From positions 1 through 28,026 of the forward strand of contig CAJUIY010000025.1 in assembly GCA_910586865.1 (NCBI GenBank): a stretch of DNA of 28,026 nt, in the 5' to 3' direction. Of this stretch, positions 1 to 6,869 are shown piece by piece. Every line of letters begins with the position of its first letter. Position 1 is the first letter of the stretch. The translations under genes were made by a program, and so were the position numbers. Below the pieces are notes generated by a model. The model saw only the letters and a list, made by a program, of their open reading frames with translations. It was not told the DNA's origin and made no database searches. The DNA is from an uncultured Bacilli bacterium. GTDB lineage: Bacteria; Bacillota_I; Bacilli_A; RF39; UBA660.

Positions 1-81
1 TTTCGAGACATTTTCTAAAGTTAACACTTAAGACATTATCATAAATTAATCATAATAATAGGTTGTAAGAGTCAGTTTTTA

Positions 82-110
82 TTGACATTTTAGAAGATTT
101 TTGGTATAAT
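82..110 (+). promoter_or_regulatory. Consensus sigma-A promoter with extended -10
   Basis: The -35 TTGACA (82-87) and -10 TATAAT (105-110) both match consensus perfectly, with an optimal 17-base spacer and a TGg just before the -10. Transcription should begin near 117 and run into the 87-aa gene and the alarmone synthetase. It is the strongest promoter seen in the window. Confidence 0.85.
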
Positions 111-144
111 TAGTAACGTTTGTGATAAGGGAGTAGAAAGTCAT

Positions 145-408
145 ATGGAAGAACATATCAAAGATGTTATTAGAGATTTAGATTTTGAAAGTGATAGTTT
201 ACAAAAGTGTGAAAATAATATCTCATTAACAAATTATGAGATTAGTGTATTAAATAAATATAAAATTAATTATAAAAATTGTTCAAGTTTAAAAGATGTT
301 ATCTTTTTGATAGAACAGAGTTTAGAAGAATATGATGAATTAGATGATTTAGAGGAAATATCACAAACAATTGCAGAAAGAGATTATTATGTAAATACGA
401 ATAAATAA
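145..408 (+). CDS. Hypothetical 87-aa acidic protein upstream of alarmone synthetase
   Basis: A small soluble acidic protein with no signal peptide or membrane segment. I do not recognise a named family. The C-terminal part is a run of Asp/Glu (YDELDDLEEIS) followed by the tail IAERDYYVNTNK. An AAGGGAG Shine-Dalgarno stretch lies about 11 bases before the ATG. It is the first gene behind a perfect promoter and ends only 32 bases before the likely start of the alarmone synthetase, so the two are almost certainly cotranscribed. A regulatory or partner role for the synthetase is possible but is inference from position only. Confidence 0.75.
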   Translation: MEEHIKDVIRDLDFESDSLQKCENNISLTNYEISVLNKYKINYKNCSSLKDVIFLIEQSLEEYDELDDLEEISQTIAERDYYVNTNK

Positions 409-440
409 AATATAAAATAAAGAGGGGGTTGGAAAAAGAA

Positions 441-1103
441 ATGGAGAATAGAGAGCAAATGCAATTAGACGAGATGTTGTTAAAATATAAGATGGCTAGT
501 AAAGTGTTATACACAAGTTTAGATAATTTAATTGATGAATATAAGTATCGAACACAAACGAATCCAGTAGAGCACATGAAAGGTAGAATTAAAGAAATGG
601 ATAGTGCCTCTAAGAAACTGGAGAAAAAGGGGTATGAATTAACACCAGATAATTTAAAAGAATATATTCATGATATGGTAGGGGTGAGAATTGTATGTAC
701 TTTCCAAGATGAAGTAGATAAAATAGTTCAATTAATTCGTCAGTCGGATAATCTTGAAATAATAGAGGAAAATGACTATATTAGCAATCCAAAGGAATCA
801 GGATATCAAAGTTATCATATGAATGTCTTAATACCAATTCCTTATCAAGATGATATTGAATATGTAGAAGGTGAAATTCAAATTAGAACAGTAATGATGG
901 ATGCTTTCGCAGCGATTGAACATAAATTACAATATAAAAAAGAAAATATCACTCCAGATATTGCTAGATATATTGGGAATCAAATGTTTCAATGTTCGGA
1001 ATACTTGGGTGTAATTGGTGAGAGAATGCAACAATTAGGCGAATTACAATCGAGTGATTCAAAGAGCAGTGAAAGAGGCAAAGTAATGAAAAAATATAAA
1101 TAG
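441..1103 (+). CDS. Small alarmone synthetase, RelQ/YjbM-like GTP pyrophosphokinase
   Basis: About 220 aa, the size of single-domain small alarmone synthetases, which transfer pyrophosphate from ATP to GTP or GDP to make (p)ppGpp. It has the RelA/SpoT synthetase core only and no hydrolase, TGS or ACT domain. Visible landmarks are NPVEHMKGRIK, KKGYEL, the HDMVGVRIVC strand, NPKESGYQSYH (the GYRSLH-type substrate loop), EGEIQIRT and the AIEHKLQYK helix. The C-terminal third is helical, as in RelQ oligomers. ATG 441 is preferred; an in-frame TTG at 429 touches the GAGGGGG ribosome site and is too close, though the 12-base gap to 441 is long. It is followed by a terminator. RelQ is a closer guess than RelP, but this is not certain. 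Confidence 0.88.
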   Translation: MENREQMQLDEMLLKYKMASKVLYTSLDNLIDEYKYRTQTNPVEHMKGRIKEMDSASKKLEKKGYELTPDNLKEYIHDMVGVRIVCTFQDEVDKIVQLIRQSDNLEIIEENDYISNPKESGYQSYHMNVLIPIPYQDDIEYVEGEIQIRTVMMDAFAAIEHKLQYKKENITPDIARYIGNQMFQCSEYLGVIGERMQQLGELQSSDSKSSERGKVMKKYK

Positions 1104-1107
1104 GAAT

Positions 1108-1137
1108 AAGATGTCTTTATGGGCATTTTCTTTTTTT
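1108..1137 (+). terminator. Rho-independent terminator after the alarmone synthetase
   Basis: AAGATGTC (1108-1115) pairs with GGCATTTT (1122-1129) through a 6-base loop, with two G-U pairs. A seven-T run follows at 1131-1137. The stem is weak but well placed, just after the stop codon. Confidence 0.6.
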
Positions 1138-1143
1138 AGAAAC

Positions 1144-1172
1144 TTGTAATTTTAGGATAAATTTGATAAAAT
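1144..1172 (+). promoter_or_regulatory. Promoter of the ABC-F gene
   Basis: TTGTAA (1144-1149), 17-base spacer, TAAAAT (1167-1172) with an extended TGa. It lies after the upstream terminator. A GAGGTGAT ribosome site (1186-1193) then precedes the ATG at 1197. Confidence 0.7.
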
Positions 1173-1196
1173 CATAGATAGTTTTGAGGTGATAGA

Positions 1197-2795
1197 ATGA
1201 TTCAAGTAAATAATGTTAGTTTAAAGTTTGGGAAAAGAACTTTATTTGAAGATGTAAATATTAAATTTACGAATGGAAATTGTTATGGATTAATTGGAGC
1301 GAATGGAAGTGGAAAATCTACTTTTCTAAAACTTTTATCAGGAGAGTTAGATACGACAACTGGTGATATTTCTGTGACAAAAGGAGAGCGATTATCCATA
1401 TTAAAGCAGGACCATTACCAATATGATGAAATGAGAGTAATCGATGTTGTCATTATGGGAAATGAACGTTTGTATAAGATTATGGAAGAAAAAAATGAGC
1501 TATACTCTCACACCGAATTTAGTGAGGAAGATGGAATGAGACTTGCTAATTTAGAGGCAGAATTCATGGATTTAGATGGGTGGAATGCCGAAAGTGATGC
1601 GGCAACTCTTTTAAATAACTTGGGAGTAGAGGAAGCTTTCCATTATGCATTAATGAAAGAAATTGCAGTAAAAGATAGAGTAAAAGTTCTACTTGCTAAT
1701 TCTTTATTTGGAAATCCTGACATTCTTCTTTTAGATGAACCAACGAACAGTTTAGATATGGATGCGATTAAATGGTTAGAAGAATTTTTGATTAATTTTA
1801 ATAATACAGTTATTGTAGTAAGTCACGATCGACACTTTTTAAACAATGTATGTACTCATATTGTAGATATTGACTATAGTAAAATTAAATTATATATTGG
1901 TAACTATGACTTTTGGTATGAATCCTCTGAACTTTTACAAAAACAAATGAGAGATTCGAACAAAAAGAAAGAAGAAAAGATAAAAGAATTACAATCCTTT
2001 ATTGCAAGATTCTCTGCCAATGCATCCAAATCAAAACAAGCTACTTCTCGTAAAAAGATGCTTGAAAAAATTGAGTTAGATGAAATTGTTCCATCCTCTA
2101 GGAAATATCCTTATATTGATTTTAAAGTAGAAAAAGAATCAGGAAAAGAAATCTTAAAAGTAACTTCTCTTACAAAAGAAGTAGATGGTAAAAAGATTTT
2201 AAATAAAATATCTTTCACGATATTAAAAGGAGATAAAGTTGCCATTATCGCAGAAGATGATTTTGTAAAGACATCCTTATTTAATATATTAACTTATAAA
2301 GATAAAGATTATAAGGGAGTTGTCGAATGGGGGAAAACGATTCACTATGGATATCTTCCTCAAGATAATACAGAGTTTTTTAGTACCGATAAAAATATAA
2401 TGGAATGGATAGGGCAGTATTATGATATTAAAGATGAAACCGTACTTAGAGGATTTTTAGGTAGAATGTTATTTTCTGGAGAAGATGTTTTTAAAAAAGT
2501 GAATGTTTTATCAGGTGGCGAAAAAGCACGTTGTATGTTATCCAAAATGATGTTAGAAGAACCTAACTTCTTAATTTTAGATGAACCAACTAACCATTTG
2601 GACCTTGAAAGTATTACTTCTCTAAATAAAGGTATGGAAAAATTTAATGGTGAAATCATCTTTACCACACGTGATTATGAATTAAATTCGACGGTAGCGA
2701 ATCGTGTGATTGAGATAAAAAAGGATGGTACCATTATTGATCGTGCTCTTCCTTATGAAGAATATTTAGAAAAAGAGAAAAAAATAGAAAAATAA
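1197..2795 (+). CDS. ykpA: ABC-F ATPase, YbiT/YkpA type, with one degenerate ATP site
   Basis: A 532-aa soluble protein with two fused nucleotide-binding domains joined by a charged helical linker (about residues 230-310, with RFSANASKSKQATSRKK). There are no membrane segments, so this is a ribosome-associated ABC-F protein and not a transporter. NBD1 has intact Walker A (GANGSGKS, 34-41), Walker B/Glu (ILLLDE, 176-181) and switch His210, but its signature is IAVKDR (156-161) instead of LSGGxK. NBD2 has an intact signature LSGGEK (438-443) and Walker B/Glu (459-463), but a Walker A of AEDDFVKTS (352-360) with all three glycines lost, and Arg492 in place of the switch His. Only the NBD1 Walker A plus NBD2 signature site looks able to hydrolyse ATP. 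The symbol is by resemblance to B. subtilis YkpA; partial degeneracy is typical of that subfamily. Confidence 0.93.
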   Translation: MIQVNNVSLKFGKRTLFEDVNIKFTNGNCYGLIGANGSGKSTFLKLLSGELDTTTGDISVTKGERLSILKQDHYQYDEMRVIDVVIMGNERLYKIMEEKNELYSHTEFSEEDGMRLANLEAEFMDLDGWNAESDAATLLNNLGVEEAFHYALMKEIAVKDRVKVLLANSLFGNPDILLLDEPTNSLDMDAIKWLEEFLINFNNTVIVVSHDRHFLNNVCTHIVDIDYSKIKLYIGNYDFWYESSELLQKQMRDSNKKKEEKIKELQSFIARFSANASKSKQATSRKKMLEKIELDEIVPSSRKYPYIDFKVEKESGKEILKVTSLTKEVDGKKILNKISFTILKGDKVAIIAEDDFVKTSLFNILTYKDKDYKGVVEWGKTIHYGYLPQDNTEFFSTDKNIMEWIGQYYDIKDETVLRGFLGRMLFSGEDVFKKVNVLSGGEKARCMLSKMMLEEPNFLILDEPTNHLDLESITSLNKGMEKFNGEIIFTTRDYELNSTVANRVIEIKKDGTIIDRALPYEEYLEKEKKIEK

Positions 2796-2831
2796 AATAC
2801 TTTTTTGAATTGAAAATAGGGGGAATTATAA

Positions 2832-3275
2832 ATGATAAAAAAATTAAAGATTCGAAAACAAATTTTACCTTTTGCTCTAGCTGCTACACTATCAGGTTGT
2901 AATAAAAAAATGGATTGTGATATTGATTATCATCATATGCATAAATATATTAGTGAAGAAGGATTTGAAACTTATAAGGATAGTGAGTATGAAACGGATT
3001 GTGATATGAACTGGACAAAAGAGATAATAAAACCAAACAAAGAACAAAAAGAAATGGCCAAGTTCGATTTATTAAAGATAGAGGATAATAAAAAAGCTTT
3101 AGAAAAAGATACCAAAAATGATTTGCCTTACGTGGTATATGAATATAAACATCGATATTCTACCCCTATTCGTGTAGGAAAAATTACAACACATGCATGG
3201 CACACTAGTTATAAACTTACAACAGACGCGAATCACTCTAATTTAACAGGTTATGTTAGAGATGTTTCCTTTTAA
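2832..3275 (+). CDS. Putative lipoprotein, N-terminal part of a frameshifted gene
   Basis: The protein starts with a lysine-rich n-region, a short hydrophobic stretch (ILPFALAATL) and a lipobox ending SGC at residues 21-23, so it should be a diacylglyceryl-anchored lipoprotein. The mature part is charged and rich in Tyr and His (CDIDYHHMHKY); I recognise no family. A GGGGGAA ribosome site sits well before the ATG. The frame stops at TTT TAA (3270-3275). Removing one T from the TTTT run continues directly into the reading frame that ends at 3453, giving one protein of about 206 aa. This copy is therefore a recent frameshift, a sequencing indel, or a +1 recoding site. It follows the ABC-F gene by 36 bases with no terminator seen. 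Confidence 0.7.
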   Translation: MIKKLKIRKQILPFALAATLSGCNKKMDCDIDYHHMHKYISEEGFETYKDSEYETDCDMNWTKEIIKPNKEQKEMAKFDLLKIEDNKKALEKDTKNDLPYVVYEYKHRYSTPIRVGKITTHAWHTSYKLTTDANHSNLTGYVRDVSF

Positions 3276-3453
3276 ATACAGAGGATATAAAATAGGAAAA
3301 GATGAAGATGGAAATTTATGCATATTTAGTAGTGGACTAGTAGATAATCTTTTGGATATCAAAGAGGAGTATCCATATTTTAAAATTAGTGATTATAAGG
3401 AAAAAGTATACTCTAAAAAACAGGAAAAACCAAAAGGAAAAGTGAAAAAATAA
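3253..3453 (+). CDS. C-terminal part of the frameshifted lipoprotein (+1 frame)
   Basis: The frame opens before the upstream stop and encodes FKYRGYKIGKDEDGNLCIFS and a lysine-rich tail. The ATG at 3253 has no Shine-Dalgarno site and lies inside the upstream coding frame, so independent translation is unlikely. The natural junction is at 3270-3276, where VRDVSF runs on to KYRGYK if one T is skipped. Treat it as the C-terminal 60 residues of the lipoprotein and not as a separate gene. A strong terminator follows 20 bases after the stop. Confidence 0.5.
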   Translation: MLEMFPFKYRGYKIGKDEDGNLCIFSSGLVDNLLDIKEEYPYFKISDYKEKVYSKKQEKPKGKVKK

Positions 3454-3472
3454 GAGCTCGTAATTTTTGTTG

Positions 3473-3498
3473 CAGATAGGTAGCACTATCTGTTTTTT
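3473..3498 (+). terminator. Rho-independent terminator after the lipoprotein gene
   Basis: CAGATAG (3473-3479) pairs perfectly with CTATCTG (3486-3492) across a 6-base loop, followed by six Ts. It lies inside the upstream in-frame extension of the next gene, so that gene must start downstream of here. Confidence 0.85.
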
Positions 3499-3538
3499 GT
3501 TGATAGATTCACCTTCTTCTAAAATGAAAGGATTTACA

Positions 3539-3544
3539 TATAAT
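3539..3544 (+). promoter_or_regulatory. Possible -10 box for the choloylglycine hydrolase
   Basis: A perfect TATAAT lies 46 bases before the chosen ATG and after the terminator. No good -35 is found at 16-18 bases upstream, so this is only a candidate. Confidence 0.35.
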
Positions 3545-3589
3545 AAAGTAAAAAATAATAAAAAAAATATGTGGAAAAGAGATGATATG

Positions 3590-4564
3590 ATGTGTACCTG
3601 TATGACTTTTAAAACGAAAGACCATTATTTTGGTAGAAACCTAGATTTAGAATATCAATTTAATGAAAAAGTAGTAATTACTCCTAGAAATTATCCTTTT
3701 TCTTTAAAATCTGGAAAAAATTTTCAATCGAAATATGCTTTTATTGGAGCAGCAACGGTCATTGATCATTATCCACTTTATGCAGAAGCAACGAATGAGA
3801 AAGGTTTGTCTATTGCTAGTCTGCAGTTTCCAGAGAATGCTTATTATAATGGGATAGAGAAAGAGAAAATCAATATCACTCCTTATGAGTTTATCCCTTG
3901 GGCTTTAGGAAATTTCTCTAGTATAGAAGAATTAGGAAAAGAACTTATTTCACTTAACATTACCAATATTCCATTTAAAGAAGGCATACCTGTTAGTCCT
4001 TTACACTTTATTGTTAGTGATGATAAATACTGTATTGTAGTAGAGCCAATGAAGGGTGGGGTACAGATTTATTTTAATAATATAGGAATTTTAACAAATA
4101 ATCCGCCTTTTTCTTTTCATCTTACCAATATTAACAATTATTTGAATTTAACACCTGATCTTACTAAAAATCGTTTTTCTACTAAAATAAATTTGGATAC
4201 TTATAGTTTAGGTATGGGTGCTATTGGCTTACCAGGAGATAATTCTTCTGCTTCTAGATTTATTCGTTCTGCTTTTAATCGTCTAAATTCTGTTTGTGAA
4301 TCAGACGAGGAAAGTTCTATTTCTCAATTTTTTCATATATTGGATAGTGTAACAGTCATAAGAGGAACGACCATGACAAAAGATAAAAAATGGAATATTA
4401 CTACTTATTCCTGTTGTATGAATACTACTAAGGGGATATATTATTATAAAACCTATCATAATAGTCAAATCACTTCGGTAAGGATGAATGAAGAAAATAA
4501 AAATAAGGATTCTCTAACAATTTATGACTTAGAAGAACATCAACAAATTAGGTATATGAATTAA
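3590..4564 (+). CDS. Choloylglycine hydrolase family (bile salt hydrolase-like)
   Basis: An Ntn-hydrolase of 324 aa that cleaves linear amide bonds, typically glycine or taurine from conjugated bile salts, or the side chain of penicillin V. Translation from ATG 3590 places Cys2 as the N-terminal nucleophile after Met removal; GGAAAAGAG lies 8 bases upstream. Other conserved catalytic positions are present: Arg16 and Asp19 (GRNLDLEY), the Asn of ILTNNP, and the Arg in LPGDNSSASRF. The position that is Asn in bile salt hydrolases (LNFP) and Tyr in penicillin V acylases is Gln79 here (SLQFPENA, codon CAG). The overall match, including the C-terminal KGIYYYKTYHNSQI, is closest in my memory to clostridial bile salt hydrolases. 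There is no signal peptide, so it is cytoplasmic. The substrate is uncertain because of Gln79. Confidence 0.9.
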   Translation: MCTCMTFKTKDHYFGRNLDLEYQFNEKVVITPRNYPFSLKSGKNFQSKYAFIGAATVIDHYPLYAEATNEKGLSIASLQFPENAYYNGIEKEKINITPYEFIPWALGNFSSIEELGKELISLNITNIPFKEGIPVSPLHFIVSDDKYCIVVEPMKGGVQIYFNNIGILTNNPPFSFHLTNINNYLNLTPDLTKNRFSTKINLDTYSLGMGAIGLPGDNSSASRFIRSAFNRLNSVCESDEESSISQFFHILDSVTVIRGTTMTKDKKWNITTYSCCMNTTKGIYYYKTYHNSQITSVRMNEENKNKDSLTIYDLEEHQQIRYMN

Positions 4565-4585
4565 AATTACTTTCTTTTCAAAAAG

Positions 4586-4604
4586 TATAATGGTAAAATA
4601 TAAT
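4586..4604 (+). promoter_or_regulatory. Candidate -10 region before the DUF1653 gene
   Basis: Two TATAAT hexamers (4586-4591 and 4599-4604) and a TGgTAAAAT between them lie 30-50 bases upstream of the DUF1653 start. The -35 matches are poor, so the exact promoter is unclear. No terminator was found after the preceding hydrolase gene. Confidence 0.4.
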
Positions 4605-4635
4605 TGTATTAGAAAAATAAAGGAGTAACTGGAGT

Positions 4636-4893
4636 ATGAGAGAAATCAAAATAAAAGGAATCTATAAACATTTTAAGGGAGATTATTATTTAGTAGAAGA
4701 AGTAGGGAAAGATAGTGAAACACAGGACCCTGTTGTCATTTATCGTCATTTATATGGAGATGGTTCCGTATGTGTTCGACCTCTTGCTGATTTTCTTAGT
4801 GAAGTGGATCATAATAAATATCCAAATGTAGACCAACAATATCGTTTTGAATTACAGAATATTGAAAGTAAGATGGAGCAATTTAATAAATAG
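4636..4893 (+). CDS. DUF1653 family protein
   Basis: An 85-aa soluble protein matching DUF1653: the G-IYKHFKGDYYLV start, the VVIYRHLYGDGSVCVRPL centre and a C-terminal FLSEVDH segment. It is a compact beta-rich domain of unknown biochemical role. AAAGGAG lies upstream of the ATG. It ends 11 bases before the DUF362 gene, so the two form a small operon. I can offer no function beyond family membership. Confidence 0.88.
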   Translation: MREIKIKGIYKHFKGDYYLVEEVGKDSETQDPVVIYRHLYGDGSVCVRPLADFLSEVDHNKYPNVDQQYRFELQNIESKMEQFNK

Positions 4894-4904
4894 GAGGAGG
4901 AATA

Positions 4905-5783
4905 ATGGAAAAAGCAAAAGTTTATTTTACAAAAGAAATCAAAGGAGAAAGTTTTGTTAAACTATATGATAAGTTAGGAGTTTCTTTACCTGGAAAAGTA
5001 GCTGTGAAGCTTCATTCTGGAGAAGATGGAAACCAAAATTATATGAAACCAGAGTTTGTAAAAGATATCATAGAACATGTAAAAGGAACAGTAGTAGAGT
5101 GTAACACCGCTTATGAAGGAGCCAGAAATACTACAGAAAAACACATTGAGTTAATGGAAAAACATGGATGGAGCAAATATTTTGAGGTAGATATTTTAGA
5201 TAGTGATGAAGAAGAGGTATTAGAAAATCCAAATGGAAAAGTGATTCAAAAAAATTTTGTGGGAGCTAAAATGAAAAACTATGATTCTATGTTAGTCTTA
5301 TCTCACTTTAAAGGTCATCCAATGGGAGGTTTTGGAGGAGCGATTAAGAATCTTTCAATTGGACTTGCCTCCTCTAATGGAAAAGGATATATCCATACAT
5401 CGGGAGTAGAGAATGCAACATTCGATCAATTAATGAATGCAGATCATGATAACTTCTTAAGAGCAATGGCAGATTCTGCAAAAACCATTACTGATTTTTA
5501 TCAGGATAAAATCGTTTATATGAATGCGATGGTAAATATGTCAGTAGATTGTGATTGTTGTGGAGTTGCTGAAGACCCATGTATGCAAGATATTGGCATT
5601 TTAGCTTCTACCAATCCAGTGGCTCTAGATCAAGCTTGTATTGATTTAGTATATCAATCAAATGATTCAGGAAGAGATAAATTGGTAGAGAGAATAGAAT
5701 CTCGTAATGGTTTATTAACCATTGATTGTGCAGAGGCTCAAGGAATGGGTTCTAAAGAATATGAACTGATATCAATAGATTAG
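4905..5783 (+). CDS. DUF362 domain-containing protein (no ferredoxin domain)
   Basis: 292 aa, covering the DUF362 core from the N-terminal KVYFTKEIKG and VAVKLHSGEDGN to the C-terminal ILASTNPVALDQACIDLVY. A Gly-rich segment HFKGHPMGGFGGAIKNLSIGL is characteristic. A cysteine cluster DCDCCG...PC (about residues 216-226) could bind a metal or Fe-S centre, but the 4Fe-4S ferredoxin modules fused to many family members are absent. AGGAGGAGG sits just upstream of the ATG. It is cytoplasmic, with no signal peptide, and the second gene of a two-gene operon ending at a strong terminator. The activity is unknown. Confidence 0.9.
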   Translation: MEKAKVYFTKEIKGESFVKLYDKLGVSLPGKVAVKLHSGEDGNQNYMKPEFVKDIIEHVKGTVVECNTAYEGARNTTEKHIELMEKHGWSKYFEVDILDSDEEEVLENPNGKVIQKNFVGAKMKNYDSMLVLSHFKGHPMGGFGGAIKNLSIGLASSNGKGYIHTSGVENATFDQLMNADHDNFLRAMADSAKTITDFYQDKIVYMNAMVNMSVDCDCCGVAEDPCMQDIGILASTNPVALDQACIDLVYQSNDSGRDKLVERIESRNGLLTIDCAEAQGMGSKEYELISID

Positions 5784-5803
5784 AAAGAATCGTAATAACT
5801 AGG

Positions 5804-5830
5804 TTATCTTGTCATACAAGGTAATTTTTT
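5804..5830 (+). terminator. Terminator of the DUF1653-DUF362 operon
   Basis: TTATCTTGT (5804-5812) pairs with ACAAGGTAA (5816-5824), one G-U pair, 3-base loop, followed by six Ts. Confidence 0.85.
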
Positions 5831-5834
5831 GTAT

Positions 5835-5861
5835 AAAAAAATCTAGATAGTCAATCTAGAT
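5835..5861 (-). terminator. Terminator of the minus-strand DHH-HAD operon
   Basis: On the minus strand ATCTAGAT (5854-5861) pairs with the second ATCTAGAT (5841-5848) across a 5-base loop, followed by Ts (A-run 5835-5840 on plus). Each arm is itself a palindrome. It abuts the plus-strand terminator, separating converging operons. Confidence 0.85.
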
Positions 5862-5872
5862 AAAAAGAAATT

Positions 5873-6118
5873 TTACTTTTCCCATAATTTTCGAATTACT
5901 TTTAGTGATAAAGTGGATAAAGTAAAACCAATAACGGGTACTAAGGAACTTAAAAATATATTATCGTATTCTCTTATTAAATAAGAATAGGTAATTACAA
6001 CAAGATAGGTTAAAATCATAATACATATTTTTCTAGTCCAACTAGTTTCCCAAGATTTATCTAATTCTACTTTTGTATTTCTTTCCTCTATTTTTTTGAC
6101 TCTCTCTTCTAATTTCAT
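5873..6118 (-). CDS. Small two-helix membrane protein
   Basis: 81 aa: a charged N-terminal helix (MKLEERVKKIEERNTKVELDKSWETSW), then two hydrophobic segments (about 32-48 and 55-72), then a basic tail KVIRKLWEK. Similar small proteins with the phrases WETSWTRKI and PVIGFTLSTLSL are widespread in bacteria and have no assigned function. GGAGGTG precedes the ATG. It begins 25 bases after the HAD gene and is followed by a strong terminator, making it the last gene of a three-gene operon. Both ends probably face the cytoplasm (inference). Confidence 0.82.
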   Translation of the reverse strand: MKLEERVKKIEERNTKVELDKSWETSWTRKICIMILTYLVVITYSYLIREYDNIFLSSLVPVIGFTLSTLSLKVIRKLWEK

Positions 6119-6143
6119 AAAACACCTCCATATTCATTTTATC

Positions 6144-6869
6144 TTATTTTTTGGAATTTTCATATACTTTGCTTACATAGTCAAAAAGTTCTCCACCAAG
6201 TGAAAAATCTGCTTTTGTAACAAAATTAATGACTTCTTTATTTAGAAATTCTTTGATAATAGAATCTTTTGGATGATGATAGACAAGAATTGATGTTCCG
6301 CCATTTTCTTTTACATATTTCATAGCCTCATAATCAGAAATACCATCTCCAATATAAATAACATTTTTTAAATTTTTACCATCTTTTGTGATATCTTTAA
6401 TAGCATCTACTTTCTTTTCATTACTCATTAGATATTTTATATCTATGAATTCTTTCTTTTCATTATAACATAAAGTAGTAGCATAAATCTCTTTAAAATA
6501 GGAATTAACTTTTGTTTTTTCAAAGTATACTTTTAAACCAGAACTAAGTAAATAGTTGTTCGTATCATGCTGCTGAAAAAAGGAAAGAAAATCGATTACT
6601 CCTTTGTTATAGACTACTTCGTTAGCTCCTAAACAAAAATTGTGATCTACTAAATCAAAATTAGCATTTTGAATGATTTCAAAATATACTTTATAAACTG
6701 CTTCCCAAAATTCTAGTTTTTCTTTTTCTACTTTTTCTCTTGCCATTTCAAGAAATTTAGGATTAGATGCCCCCTCTTTTAATCCACACTTTTCTAGAAT
6801 TTTGAATTTAGGAAACGGGTAGGGAGTAAGAGTACCATCAAAGTCATAGATAATTACCATCTTTGTCAT
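6144..6869 (-). CDS. HAD-superfamily phosphatase
   Basis: 241 aa with the HAD motifs in order: motif I DFDGTLTP (nucleophile Asp9 and acid/base Asp11), motif II LLSSGLK, a basic motif III region (NEKKVDAIKDI) and motif IV YIGDGISDYEAM. The layout resembles phosphoserine-phosphatase-like HADs with a helical C1 cap. The substrate is probably a small phosphorylated metabolite and cannot be read from sequence. The ATG overlaps the upstream DHH gene stop (ATGA), so translation is coupled; Met4 is an alternative start. Pairing with a DHH phosphoesterase suggests stepwise removal of phosphates from a nucleotide or related compound (inference). Confidence 0.85.
   Translation of the reverse strand: MTKMVIIYDFDGTLTPYPFPKFKILEKCGLKEGASNPKFLEMAREKVEKEKLEFWEAVYKVYFEIIQNANFDLVDHNFCLGANEVVYNKGVIDFLSFFQQHDTNNYLLSSGLKVYFEKTKVNSYFKEIYATTLCYNEKKEFIDIKYLMSNEKKVDAIKDITKDGKNLKNVIYIGDGISDYEAMKYVKENGGTSILVYHHPKDSIIKEFLNKEVINFVTKADFSLGGELFDYVSKVYENSKK

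Noticed and set aside
299..577. Minus-strand frame opposite the 87-aa gene and the alarmone synthetase
   Set aside because: No ribosome site, and low-complexity hydrophobic translation typical of the antisense of AT-rich coding sequence.
3467..3589. Upstream extension of the choloylglycine hydrolase
   Set aside because: It contains a strong terminator, and the family requires Cys directly after the initiator Met, which fits ATG 3590.
5841..5861. ATCTAGAT direct repeats as an operator or attachment site
   Set aside because: The two copies form a hairpin followed by Ts on the minus strand exactly at the end of an operon, so a terminator explains them.
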